A stretch of DNA of 64,000 bases. Source: Spirochaetales bacterium UBA6872. Lineage in GTDB: Bacteria > Spirochaetota > Spirochaetia > Sphaerochaetales > Sphaerochaetaceae. The number at the start of each line of letters is the position of its first letter. The stretch's first letter is position 1. Shown piece after piece: positions 1 through 7,610 of this stretch. A program made the translations under genes and the position numbers. The notes below the pieces were generated by a model. That model was not told where the DNA came from, searched no databases, and worked only from the letters and a program-made list of their open reading frames with translations. The stretch spans positions 103,909-167,908 of the forward strand of contig DKCO01000027.1 in assembly GCA_002452215.1 (NCBI GenBank), given 5' to 3'.

Positions 1-230
1 TTTTTAAGATTTTCAAGCACTTCCTCCTTCATTCCATCTGGATAAGCACCATTATGCTTATCATAATAATCACAAGCCTCAGTTGTAATTGTAAATCCGG
101 GAGGTACAGGCAATCCAATTGATGTCATATCAGCAAGATTTGCACCCTTTCCACCTAAAAGATCTTTCATTGACGCACTGCCTTCGGCCTTACCATCGCC
201 GAAGAAATAAACGTACTTCTTCTTTTCCAT
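1..230 (-). CDS. ppdK: Pyruvate, phosphate dikinase, N-terminal fragment (cut by window edge)
   Basis: Only the first 76 codons are inside the window; the rest lies off the left edge. The enzyme interconverts pyruvate, ATP and phosphate with phosphoenolpyruvate, AMP and PPi in the cytoplasm. The visible part shows the family's N-terminal pattern: a YFFGDG start, GGKGANLA near residues 26-33, then the LPVPPGFTITTEAC segment of the nucleotide-binding domain. The ATG at 230 has an AGAGGA ribosome site just upstream. It fits with the PPi-dependent phosphofructokinase near 60 kb, since both make glycolysis run on PPi. Confidence 0.95.
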   Translation of the reverse strand, partial: MEKKKYVYFFGDGKAEGSASMKDLLGGKGANLADMTSIGLPVPPGFTITTEACDYYDKHNGAYPDGMKEEVLENLK

Positions 231-271
231 TTTTTCCTCTTTTATTTTCTTGATTCTCGTTTTCAACTTGA

Positions 272-300
272 ATGCTAGCAACAAGCATAGATAAGGTCAA
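272..300 (-). promoter_or_regulatory. Candidate sigma-70 promoter of ppdK
   Basis: On the minus strand TTGACC (295-300) and TAGCAT (272-277) are 17 bp apart, with a TGC just before the -10 box. This places a start about 35 nt upstream of the ppdK ATG. Assigned by eye only. Confidence 0.5.
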
Positions 301-404
301 TGTTTAAAACAACATATAGCTTATTTTCTTTTAATATTGAGAATTACAAAGAAGAAAAAACGAGAAAATCGAAACATGGTTTCATTTTTTTCAAATCAAT
401 TGCA

Positions 405-442
405 AATAAAAAAACCACTCTATTCTATCCAAATAAAGTGGC
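405..442 (-). terminator. Intrinsic terminator of the sigma factor gene
   Basis: Minus-strand hairpin with CCACT (437-441) and AGTGG (415-419) arms, extended by A-T pairs, followed by a run of seven T. It lies just past the stop codon of the sigma factor gene. Confidence 0.6.
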
Positions 443-463
443 ATTATTCATTGCAAATCCATT

Positions 464-1342
464 CTAGACAGCTTTGCAATAAGAATCTATCTCTTTCTGC
501 TCTGCAGCAACCTTAAGCTTCTCAAGTGCTCTCTTCTCAATTTGTCTAATTCTTTCCTTAGTCAGATTGTATTGAGTACCAATGTCCTTAAGGCTAAGCG
601 GTTTCGAACCATCAAAACCATACCTCAACTCTATGATTCTTCTTTCCTTGTCATTCAAGACAGAGAGCAAGGAGCGAACATTTTCCTTCATCGATTCATT
701 CATTACTTGGTCTTCGGGTCCTTTTTCCGAATCCTCAACGAAATCACCATAAGTCGAATCGGAATCACTATCCTTCTTCCTTACAGGAGAATCCAAGGAG
801 ACCATATCGCTTGAAATGGTAAGCAAATCCTTCACGACAGACTCATCAAGCCCAGTCGCCTTCGAAATATCCTCAACGCTAGGATCCGATGTAGACATAT
901 CATCCATCAAGGATTTTTGCGCCTTCTGTATCTGTACAAGTTCATTTGATCTATTGAGAGGAAGCCTTACTGCTCTACCCTTATCGGAAAGAGCCTTCAT
1001 TATAGACTGTCTGATCCACCAAACAGCATATGATATAAAATGATATCCTTTCTCTGGCTCGAACTTGTCAAGAGCTGTAATCAAACCAACATTGCCTTCA
1101 TTAATCAAATCAAGCAATGGAAGCCCTTGGCCTCTAAATTTCTTTGCAACAGAAACAACAAACCTAAGATTGGAATTCAAAATCTTCTCTCTTGCTTCTT
1201 TATCGCCCTGTTTAGCTTTCACAGCAAGATCATATTCCTCTTTGTAAGTAAGAAGTGGAACCTTGTTGATTTCTTTTAAATAGATAGAAAGAACTTCGTT
1301 ATCTGAATCATTTAATTCCATTTTCGTTGCATTGACATCCAT
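464..1342 (-). CDS. RNA polymerase sigma factor, sigma-70 family (group 2, RpoS/RpoD-like)
   Basis: A 292-residue sigma factor that directs RNA polymerase to promoters. Region 1.2 covers about residues 15-47. Region 2 covers about 55-120 and has the core-binding and -10 recognition helix (DLINEGNVGL and YAVWWIRQSI). Region 4 covers about 228-285 and ends in a helix-turn-helix (LTKERIRQIEKRAL). It lacks the long region 1.1 and the non-conserved insert of a primary RpoD, so it looks like an alternative group 2 factor similar in size to Borrelia RpoS. The ATG has an AAGGAG site 8 nt upstream. Its upstream DNA carries a sigma-54-type promoter and a repeat array, annotated separately. It could still be the organism's main sigma factor if no longer RpoD exists elsewhere. 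Confidence 0.9.
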   Translation of the reverse strand: MDVNATKMELNDSDNEVLSIYLKEINKVPLLTYKEEYDLAVKAKQGDKEAREKILNSNLRFVVSVAKKFRGQGLPLLDLINEGNVGLITALDKFEPEKGYHFISYAVWWIRQSIMKALSDKGRAVRLPLNRSNELVQIQKAQKSLMDDMSTSDPSVEDISKATGLDESVVKDLLTISSDMVSLDSPVRKKDSDSDSTYGDFVEDSEKGPEDQVMNESMKENVRSLLSVLNDKERRIIELRYGFDGSKPLSLKDIGTQYNLTKERIRQIEKRALEKLKVAAEQKEIDSYCKAV

Positions 1343-1376
1343 TTCTTTATCTCCTTATGAAGTCACTAAACTATGT

Positions 1377-1393
1377 AGCAAGAAATGTGCCAA
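1377..1393 (-). promoter_or_regulatory. Sigma-54 (-24/-12) promoter of the sigma factor gene
   Basis: The minus strand reads TTGGCAC, five bases, TTGCT. The GG and GC doublets are exactly 12 bp apart, as required for sigma-54. Only the G normally following TGGCAC differs from consensus. The predicted start, near 1366, is about 24 nt before the ATG. No comparably good sigma-70 promoter is visible in the same gap. Confidence 0.7.
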
Positions 1394-1401
1394 CTATAAT
1401 A

Positions 1402-1422
1402 ATTGTTTACATTGTAAATAAT
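1402..1422. promoter_or_regulatory. Palindrome upstream of the sigma factor promoter
   Basis: TTTACA (1406-1411) and TGTAAA (1413-1418) form a perfect inverted repeat around one base, extended by ATT and AAT arms at 1402-1404 and 1420-1422. It sits about 40-50 bp upstream of the predicted sigma-54 start, a plausible operator for an unknown dimeric regulator. Confidence 0.45.
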
Positions 1423-1464
1423 TATTAAAATAATATAGATTTAATCATCGAATAACAAAAGTAG

Positions 1465-1555
1465 CAATATGACACTTAGCACTATCAAGAGTATTAAAGT
1501 GGCTCAAAATGACACATGAGCAAAATCCAAAGAAAAAGCAGAGACAATTTGACAC
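1465..1555 (-). repeat. Three direct repeats CAANNTGACAC with 40-bp period (candidate enhancer array)
   Basis: Plus-strand copies lie at 1465-1475, 1505-1515 and 1545-1555, so the period is exactly 40 bp. Each has the core TGACAC and a preceding CAA. The first lies in a wider dyad with GC(A/T)A arms at 1464-1480; the second is flanked by CTCA and TGAG. Relative to the predicted sigma-54 start they centre near -106, -146 and -186, the usual range for activator binding sites. Confidence 0.6.
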
Positions 1556-1562
1556 TCTCTTT

Positions 1563-1940
1563 CTATAAAACCTTCTCATCCTTCTTGGGTATTGGGAAAA
1601 AAACCTCCACAGCTGAAAGAAGATTCGTCCTTCCGCTTTTAGTTATCTTGAAAGGCGATAGCATAATCTCTTCAAGAAAACTATCATACGCATCAAGAAT
1701 CAAATCGCTTATCATATCACCCTCAGATAAGGCAACAATATGATTTTTCTTTCCATTGAAATACAAGGCAAACTGCCTTTGATAGAAGTTTTTGAATTCG
1801 CTTTCACATGAATGCTTAGTGCAAAGGCGTGGCAAGAACGTCTCAACATAAAGCGCAAAAGCCTTACTGAAATGCTTCAGTTTAGCCTCCTCTATCGCTT
1901 TCTTGTAAATATTTCTTGTCATTGCAAACATCTCTTGCAT
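1563..1940 (-). CDS. Small protein of unknown function
   Basis: A 125-residue soluble protein with no domain I recognise. It has no signal peptide or membrane span, and one Cys pair near residue 40 (the C-x-x-x-C of CTKHSC). It reads as mostly helical in the first half with a hydrophobic DLILDAYDSFLEEIM stretch. I chose the ATG at 1940 because GGGAAG lies 7 nt upstream; a GTG at 1943 is too close to that site. It lies upstream of the sigma factor gene on the same strand, and its stop codon is only 8 bp from the enhancer-like repeats, so it may share a transcript with, or be unrelated to, the sigma factor. Confidence 0.6.
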   Translation of the reverse strand: MQEMFAMTRNIYKKAIEEAKLKHFSKAFALYVETFLPRLCTKHSCESEFKNFYQRQFALYFNGKKNHIVALSEGDMISDLILDAYDSFLEEIMLSPFKITKSGRTNLLSAVEVFFPIPKKDEKVL

Positions 1941-2026
1941 CACTACACTTCCCAGTAACTATAAAGATAATCGAATTGAGCAATTAGACAATAAACAAAT
2001 ATAAAAAAAGAGCTAAAGAATTGCAC

Positions 2027-2055
2027 TTGTCGTTATCATCTTTTCATTTTATATT
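2027..2055 (+). promoter_or_regulatory. Candidate groES promoter
   Basis: TTGTCG (2027-2032) and TATATT (2050-2055) are 17 bp apart. A second option, TTGGTT to TACACT with 17 bp, lies about 37 bp downstream. No CIRCE (HrcA) inverted repeat was seen. Confidence 0.4.
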
Positions 2056-2113
2056 CAGATATGTGTTGGTTATGCCAACAACAATGAATACACTATAAAT
2101 AGAGGTATTAGAT

Positions 2114-2377
2114 ATGAAGATTATTCCACTTGGAGACAGAGTTCTTTTGAAAGCAAAAGCAACTGAAGAGAAAACAGCATCAGGACTTTTCATTCCTCAA
2201 ACAGCACAGGAGAAGACACAAATTGCAACTGTTGTAGCTGTAGGCGATGATGAAGCAATCAAAGTCAAAGTTGGCGATGAGGTTTTGCATGACAAGTATG
2301 CTGGAACTCAAATCAAGGACGGATCTGAGGATTACTTAATTGTAAACAATGCAGATATCTTGGCAATTGTAAAATAA
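2114..2377 (+). CDS. groES: Co-chaperonin GroES
   Basis: An 87-residue GroES-type lid protein, which caps the GroEL chamber in the cytoplasm. It opens with the family pattern IIPLGDRVLLK, has the mobile loop at about residues 16-32 (TASGLFIPQ) and the DEVLHDKYAGTQI turn near residue 57. The length is slightly below the usual 94-97. The start has an AGAGG site. groEL is not next to it: smc is convergent downstream, so the groESL pair is split, as in some other spirochaetes. A clear terminator follows. Confidence 0.96.
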   Translation: MKIIPLGDRVLLKAKATEEKTASGLFIPQTAQEKTQIATVVAVGDDEAIKVKVGDEVLHDKYAGTQIKDGSEDYLIVNNADILAIVK

Positions 2378-2399
2378 ATTGGAGATATATGATGCATAG

Positions 2400-2428
2400 A
2401 GGAGCTAGAGTCTAGCTCCTTTTTTTTC
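2400..2428 (+). terminator. Intrinsic terminator of groES
   Basis: A perfect 9-bp stem (AGGAGCTAG at 2400-2408, CTAGCTCCT at 2412-2420), a 3-nt loop, then eight T. It stops groES transcription before the convergent smc gene. Confidence 0.9.
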
Positions 2429-2443
2429 AAAGGCGGGAAATAT

Positions 2444-5272
2444 CTACCTTCTTCTTCCCTCTTCATCGAATTCGACAGCCTCGTTATCATCATTCATGAT
2501 GACAGGTTGCCCCTTTACAGATCCAATCCTGTAAGCAACAGCCGTTGATACGCCAGCCTCTTGTTGCGAAACACCCAACATTGAATTTCCACCAGTGACA
2601 GTGTGTTTGTTGTGTGTGATTATAATGAATTGGCTTTCTTTTGCAAAATCTTGCAAAACATCGAGAAAGAATCCGATGTTTCTATCATCCAAAGCAGCAT
2701 CGATTTCATCCAATATGCAAAATGGAGATGGTTTTACTTGATATGTTGCAAACAAAAGAGCAACAGCTGTCATGGATCTCTCTCCGCCAGAGAGTAGAGA
2801 TAATGTAGCTTTGGATTTTCCTGGAGGCTGTGCCAGGATCTCAATTCCTGACGTAAGCACATTATCCTCATCGACAAGCCTAAGTTCAGCATTGCCACCG
2901 CCAAAGAGACGCTTGAACATGGCTTGGAAATTATCTGATATCGTTTTATAGCTTTCAAGGAAGAGCTCTATGGATTTGTTCTCAATCTCCGAAAGCACAT
3001 TTTCCATATCAGATTTAGCCTTATTGTAGTCATCAAGCTGTCGCGTATAGAACTTATATTGATCCTCAGCTTGGTCAAACTCATCCTTTGCCAAGTGGTT
3101 AATTGACCCAAGAGACTGTATTTTCCTTTGAACTTCTTCATACTCGGCTCTCAAACTCGCCTCATCTCTTAGATTGTCGTTTAGCCTCTCCTCGAACTCA
3201 TTTAGGTTTCTTGCATGTTTTTCAAAGAAGTTTGTGAATACATCCTTTATCGAATTCTCTGTATTTGTTATATACATGGCTTGCGCCTCAACCTCATGCT
3301 GGGCATCATTCATCGCCTTGTATGCATCGTCTTTTTCCTTTCTCTTGTTTGCAAGCGCATTGAACTTCTCAGAAAGCTTGCCATTTGCATCCTCTCTTTC
3401 TGCACTCAACTTCTTTATTTGCGCAACCAATGTTGATTTCTCATCATCCTTTGACTTGATCCTATCGCCTATTTCCTTAACTCTAACTCTCGCTGTTTCC
3501 GATTTTTTCCTTTCATCTTCCAAGTCGAGTTCTTTTTGCAATATTTGCCTATCATAGCTCTTGAGCTTATCACGCTCTGAATCAACATAGCTTCTTAGAG
3601 AGCCTATATGCTCTTTTATCGATGCAATATTGCTTTGGAATGTCTGGATATCCAGTTGACGCATCCCGATATCGGTCCTGCCATTTGCAATTATCGCTTT
3701 GTTTTTCTCAATCTCATCTCTTGCTTCTTTCTCTCGAGCCTCAACTGACCTCTTTTTGCTCATCAGACCCTCTGGCGACAAAAGAGTATCAACAACAGGC
3801 GGAATAGATGATTTGTACTCAGAGAAAAGGGACAAAAGCTTATCGATATCAGCCAAAATCTTCTCATAGTCCTTTCTCGCAATCTCCTTTGAATACTCAA
3901 CGCCATTTGCAATAGAGTCTATGAATTCAAGTCTTCTCCTAATCGAAGAAGAAATACTGTGGATACTGTCAATAAGGCTTTGGTTAGCTTTCTCTCGTCT
4001 TTGAAATGAATACTCTGCTCCTGTCTTCTCGTCAACCTCAGCAATCAACTCCTCAATGACATCCTTCAGCTCTTCGGAAAGCGAGAGAAGCTCATGATCA
4101 AGCTTGGAGTTCTCATCCTCTGTCTTTACGATGATCCTGTTCAGCTCCTCGATTTCCTTTTGGCTTTTATCCAATTGATTCTGTGTATACTTAAGTTGCC
4201 CCTCTTTCTCTTCTAGGCTCTCTTGATACAAAGCCAACTGATCTTCGCTCTCCATCCTTTCGCTTTTGTATCTTTCTATCTCAGAAGCAATTGCCTTGCA
4301 TCGATCTTCGCTCGAGTTCATGTTTTCGATATATGAGCGATAGTTATCTTCCAATGTTGAGATCGTATCAGAAAGCCCTTGGATTGTCGCTTCATTGCTA
4401 GCAATCTTCAATTCAAGTGCCCTAACCTCGTCTCTAACAGAATCGACTTGCTCAGATGATTGGACTATATCATCATCGAAAGACGAAAGCTTTGCCTTCA
4501 AATCTTGCATCCGACGCTCGGCTTCAACCTTCTTTTGCTCTCTTACATCTTTCAGCTTCAAAAGAGTATCCAAGCGAACAAGGCTCGAGTCTACATCTAG
4601 ATCAAATGCCCTTTGGCTAAGTTCCTCCCATTGCATTGCCTTTGCAGCTTGGTTTCGTGTCCTGTCATATGTCCTTTTTGTCTCAGCAACAGTTGTCATA
4701 AGCTGTGCAATGTGCTCATCGGCTCTTGCGATTCTGTTTTGAGCTTCGATGCATTTTGCTTTATATCGCGAAATACCAGCTGCTTCTTCGAAAATATAGC
4801 GTCTATCCTCTGGTTTGTTAGACAAAATCTGGTCAATCTTTCCTTGCTCTAGAATAGAGTATGCCGATTTTCCGACACCAGTATCCATAAAGAGCTCTTT
4901 GATATTCTTCAATAGGCATCTTTGCCCGTTAAGGTAATACTCAGACTCTCCACTTCTATATATCCTTCTTCTGATGACGATTTCAGGAACATCTGTCGGA
5001 AGATTATGGTTTTCGTTGTCAATCGAAAGCGTGACTTCTGCCATTTGCAATGGCTTACGAGTATCGGTTCCATTGAAGATGACATCTTGCATTGAGCCTG
5101 CTCTCAAAGTCTTTGTCGACTGTTCTCCAAGCACCCACTTAATAGAATCGACGATATTTGACTTTCCACACCCATTCGGTCCCAACAAGGATGTGATGCC
5201 ATCAGAAAAGTCGATATGCGTTTTATCTGGAAAACTTTTGAATCCGTTTATTTCAAGTGACTTTAAAAACAC
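2444..5272 (-). CDS. smc: Chromosome segregation protein SMC
   Basis: A 942-residue condensin ATPase that organises and separates the chromosome. The N-terminal head has Walker A GPNGCGKS at residues 31-38. The C-terminal head has the LSGGERS signature from residue 827 and Walker B CILDEIDAALD near residues 852-862. Most of residues 170-780 is heptad-rich coiled coil. I chose the GTG at 5272 (VFLKSLEING), since family members begin at this point and GGGAGA lies 7 nt upstream; a longer ATG start at 5317 would add 15 atypical residues. The protein is about 200 residues shorter than usual bacterial SMC, and I cannot see a normal hinge domain in the middle. rnhB is divergent. Confidence 0.93.
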   Translation of the reverse strand: MFLKSLEINGFKSFPDKTHIDFSDGITSLLGPNGCGKSNIVDSIKWVLGEQSTKTLRAGSMQDVIFNGTDTRKPLQMAEVTLSIDNENHNLPTDVPEIVIRRRIYRSGESEYYLNGQRCLLKNIKELFMDTGVGKSAYSILEQGKIDQILSNKPEDRRYIFEEAAGISRYKAKCIEAQNRIARADEHIAQLMTTVAETKRTYDRTRNQAAKAMQWEELSQRAFDLDVDSSLVRLDTLLKLKDVREQKKVEAERRMQDLKAKLSSFDDDIVQSSEQVDSVRDEVRALELKIASNEATIQGLSDTISTLEDNYRSYIENMNSSEDRCKAIASEIERYKSERMESEDQLALYQESLEEKEGQLKYTQNQLDKSQKEIEELNRIIVKTEDENSKLDHELLSLSEELKDVIEELIAEVDEKTGAEYSFQRREKANQSLIDSIHSISSSIRRRLEFIDSIANGVEYSKEIARKDYEKILADIDKLLSLFSEYKSSIPPVVDTLLSPEGLMSKKRSVEAREKEARDEIEKNKAIIANGRTDIGMRQLDIQTFQSNIASIKEHIGSLRSYVDSERDKLKSYDRQILQKELDLEDERKKSETARVRVKEIGDRIKSKDDEKSTLVAQIKKLSAEREDANGKLSEKFNALANKRKEKDDAYKAMNDAQHEVEAQAMYITNTENSIKDVFTNFFEKHARNLNEFEERLNDNLRDEASLRAEYEEVQRKIQSLGSINHLAKDEFDQAEDQYKFYTRQLDDYNKAKSDMENVLSEIENKSIELFLESYKTISDNFQAMFKRLFGGGNAELRLVDEDNVLTSGIEILAQPPGKSKATLSLLSGGERSMTAVALLFATYQVKPSPFCILDEIDAALDDRNIGFFLDVLQDFAKESQFIIITHNKHTVTGGNSMLGVSQQEAGVSTAVAYRIGSVKGQPVIMNDDNEAVEFDEEGRRR

Positions 5273-5325
5273 TCGATTCTCCCATAAAATGAATATGTTT
5301 TCATTATATAAGGACAAGATGATTT

Positions 5326-5943
5326 ATGGAATACGAACTATTCGAATATGAAAATGACGAAAAAACGATAGCTGGATCAGATGAGGCCGGACGAGGCCCA
5401 CTTGCGGGACCAGTTGTTGCCGCATGCGTTGTCCTTGGCAACGATTTCCCAGTTGATATTCTGAATGACTCTAAAAAACTTAATGAAAAGCAACGTCTGA
5501 ATATCGAACCAATTATCAAGGAAAAGTCAATCGCATATTCAATTGTCGCTATCCCAAATGAGATAATAGACAAAATCAATATCTTGCAAGCATCGCTTCT
5601 TGCGATGAAAATGTCATATGAGCAAATAAAAGACAAAACAAAAATCGATATGCTTCTTGTAGATGGAAACAAATTGCCAGATGTAGATGTTGCTGTTGAA
5701 GCAATTGTAAAAGGAGACTCCAAGATCCATGCAATTATGGCAGCTTCCATCCTTGCAAAAAACGAAAGAGATAGAATAATGAAGGAGTATGATAAGATAT
5801 ATCCGGGGTATGGGTTTGCAAAACACAAAGGATATCCTACAAAAGAGCATTATGAAGCGATCAAGAGGCTTGGCCCATCTCCTATCCACAGACTATCATT
5901 TACTCTATATAAGGAAGAATTTGAGCAAAAGCTTCTTTTTTAG
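5326..5943 (+). CDS. rnhB: Ribonuclease HII
   Basis: A 205-residue RNase HII that cuts RNA in RNA-DNA hybrids and removes single ribonucleotides from DNA. The active-site segment GSDEAGRGPLAGP lies at about residues 17-29 (catalytic Asp and Glu). Further acidic residues are in LLVDGNKLP near residue 110 and ASILAKNERDRIM near 140. It ends with the usual GYPTKEHYEAI and HRLSF segments. Length and motif order are normal. It is divergent from smc with a gap of about 50 bp, and is followed by the zinc operon. Confidence 0.96.
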   Translation: MEYELFEYENDEKTIAGSDEAGRGPLAGPVVAACVVLGNDFPVDILNDSKKLNEKQRLNIEPIIKEKSIAYSIVAIPNEIIDKINILQASLLAMKMSYEQIKDKTKIDMLLVDGNKLPDVDVAVEAIVKGDSKIHAIMAASILAKNERDRIMKEYDKIYPGYGFAKHKGYPTKEHYEAIKRLGPSPIHRLSFTLYKEEFEQKLLF

Positions 5944-5952
5944 TCGGATATA

Positions 5953-5982
5953 TTGACAAAAAAATAAAATCAAAATGATAAT
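5953..5982 (+). promoter_or_regulatory. Candidate promoter/operator of the zinc operon
   Basis: TTGACA (5953-5958) and GATAAT (5977-5982) are 18 bp apart. The -10 region lies within TGATAAT, which resembles one half of a Fur-family box, so the regulator may control itself here. The second half-site is not convincing. Confidence 0.45.
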
Positions 5983-6002
5983 AAATCTCAAATTGGATTA
6001 CC

Positions 6003-6410
6003 ATGAAACGAGGGTTCTACTGTACAAGTCAACAAAAATATATCATCGAATACTTGAAAGAGCATAACAATGAAGCACTTTCAGTCGAGAAAATATGCTC
6101 AGCTCTTTGCCAAAATTCATCGATTGGAAAGGCTACAGTATATAGAACACTGGATCGCTTGATTGATAAAGGCTGTGCAATAAAGGTTCCAGCCTTCGAG
6201 GGAAAAACAGCACTTTATAGATATATTGGAGATGAGACAAATCCAAAGGAAGCAAGTATGGTTTGTCTCTGTTGCGGACGAACTATAGCTATCGAATGCA
6301 ATCATCTTAGCAAACTTGTCAACCATATAAATGCTGACCATGGCTTTTCGCTCGACACTCGCCATACACTCTTTTATGGGTATTGCTCAGCTTGCAAGGA
6401 GAAAAAATGA
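6003..6410 (+). CDS. zur: Fur-family metal regulator, probably zinc-responsive (Zur-like)
   Basis: A 135-residue repressor of the Fur family. The winged helix covers about residues 5-75 (SIGKATVYRTLDRLIDKG recognition region). The C-terminal part has two Cys pairs, CLCC near residue 88 and CSAC near residue 129, which normally hold a structural zinc, and a His-rich segment between them (CNHLSKLVNHINADHGF) for metal sensing. It heads an operon with a small membrane protein and a complete zinc-type ABC transporter, which is why I favour Zur over Fur or PerR. The next gene begins inside its stop codon (ATGA), so the two are translationally coupled. Confidence 0.85.
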   Translation: MKRGFYCTSQQKYIIEYLKEHNNEALSVEKICSALCQNSSIGKATVYRTLDRLIDKGCAIKVPAFEGKTALYRYIGDETNPKEASMVCLCCGRTIAIECNHLSKLVNHINADHGFSLDTRHTLFYGYCSACKEKK

Positions 6411-6646
6411 GAAAAATAGCATCGGTGTTTGTCTATGTCATGCTTATTTGTCTATTTATTCTTATTCTTCACCATTGCAATGATTGCAATTGTTATTTAT
6501 GCATGCAAAGACAACAATTGAGCAAAATGAATTATTTTGGCTCAATCTCAATTTTAATACTTTTGTTATTAATTAAAAACATAGTTTCAAAGAGAAAAGC
6601 TAAAATAGAGAATAATCCTCTTTCGGCGATTAGAATCAATTCTTGA
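6407..6646 (+). CDS. Small Cys/His-rich membrane protein in the zinc operon, unknown
   Basis: A 79-residue protein not matched to any family I know. Two hydrophobic segments (about residues 4-22 and 45-58) flank a loop with the sequence HHCNDCNCYLCMQRQ, giving two His and four Cys in ten residues. That is a strong candidate metal-binding site. A basic C-terminal tail (KRKAK) suggests the ends face the cytoplasm, with the Cys/His loop outside. The ATG at 6407 overlaps the zur stop and has AAGGAG 6 nt upstream, so this start is well supported. Its position between zur and znuA suggests a role in zinc handling; this is inference. Confidence 0.75.
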   Translation: MRKIASVFVYVMLICLFILILHHCNDCNCYLCMQRQQLSKMNYFGSISILILLLLIKNIVSKRKAKIENNPLSAIRINS

Positions 6647-6689
6647 TTCCTTGTTTTTTGTCGAAAATCAAAAAAATAAGGAGAAATAA

Positions 6690-7601
6690 ATGAAAAGAAT
6701 AATTAAAACCACAACAATCATATTAATGTTAGCTTCAATACTTCCGTTTTTTTTATTTGCATCCGGCAGTAGCGAAGATGTCGATGATGGCAAACTTGAC
6801 GTTGTTGCATCATTCTATCCTATGTATGACTTTGCCAAGAAAATAGGTGGCGATAAAGTCAATGTCTATAATCTTGTGCCAGCTGGTACTGAGCCTCATG
6901 ACTGGGAACCATCAACAAAAGATATAATAAGAATAGAGAATGCAAATGTACTAGTTTACAATGGAGCAGGCCTTGAGCATTGGACTGATGATGTCCTAGC
7001 CTCTATTTCAAACAAAGATCTTGTTGTTTGCGAAGCTTCAAAGGGCATTGCATTACATGAAAGCACAAATGAACATGAAGGCACAGATCCTCACGTATGG
7101 CTATCAATAAAAAATGCAATTATTGAGCTTTCCAATATAAGAGATGCCTTAAAGCAAGCAGATCCAGACAACTCAGGCTACTATGACGAGCAATATCAAA
7201 AATGGGAAAAGCAATTTCTTTTGCTTGATTCTGAGTACAGGAAAGAACTTTCCTCAATATCGCGCAACGACATTGTAGTAAGCCATGAGGCTTTTGGATA
7301 TTTTGCATCAGAATATGGCTTGGAGCAACATGGAATTGAGGGAATAGAGCCAGACTCCGAGCCAGATCCAGCTAGACTTGCCAAGATCGAGGATTATGTA
7401 AAGAAGAACAATGTGAAAACAATATTCTCAGAGGAACTTGTATCAAAGAAGGTTGCACAGACTATAGCAAATGCAACAGGAGCCAATATCGAGACATTGA
7501 ATCCAATCGAGGGCCTCACTGACGAGGAGCTTGAAGCTGGAGACGATTATCTGTCTATAATGAAAGATAATTTAAATGCAATTCTGAAGGCTTTAAAATA
7601 A
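6690..7601 (+). CDS. znuA: Zinc ABC transporter, substrate-binding protein
   Basis: A 303-residue periplasmic binding protein of the cluster A-I metal family (ZnuA/TroA/AdcA). A signal peptide covers about residues 1-24, ending in FASGSSED with no lipobox Cys, so it is probably soluble or cleaved without lipid. The mature part starts with VVASFYPMYDFAKKIGG. Metal ligands are expected in EPHDWEPS (His), DPHVW (His), SHEAFGYFA (His) and a late Asp. The His-rich loop is short (HESTNEHEG). Zinc rather than manganese is inferred from the zur-like neighbour. AAGGAG precedes the ATG. Confidence 0.92.
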   Translation: MKRIIKTTTIILMLASILPFFLFASGSSEDVDDGKLDVVASFYPMYDFAKKIGGDKVNVYNLVPAGTEPHDWEPSTKDIIRIENANVLVYNGAGLEHWTDDVLASISNKDLVVCEASKGIALHESTNEHEGTDPHVWLSIKNAIIELSNIRDALKQADPDNSGYYDEQYQKWEKQFLLLDSEYRKELSSISRNDIVVSHEAFGYFASEYGLEQHGIEGIEPDSEPDPARLAKIEDYVKKNNVKTIFSEELVSKKVAQTIANATGANIETLNPIEGLTDEELEAGDDYLSIMKDNLNAILKALK

Positions 7602-7610
7602 AGGAAAAAA

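Noticed and set aside
371..390. Hairpin GAAAC-ATG-GTTTC followed by T run as a plus-strand terminator
   Set aside because: No plus-strand gene lies upstream of it, and the stem is only five pairs.
1516..1743. Plus-strand open frame of 75 codons opposite the small unknown gene
   Set aside because: It overlaps the third repeat and the longer minus-strand gene that has a good ribosome site; it looks like a shadow.
3174..3557. Plus-strand open frame of 127 codons inside smc
   Set aside because: Antisense of coiled-coil codons, which often leaves the opposite frame open; no start signals.
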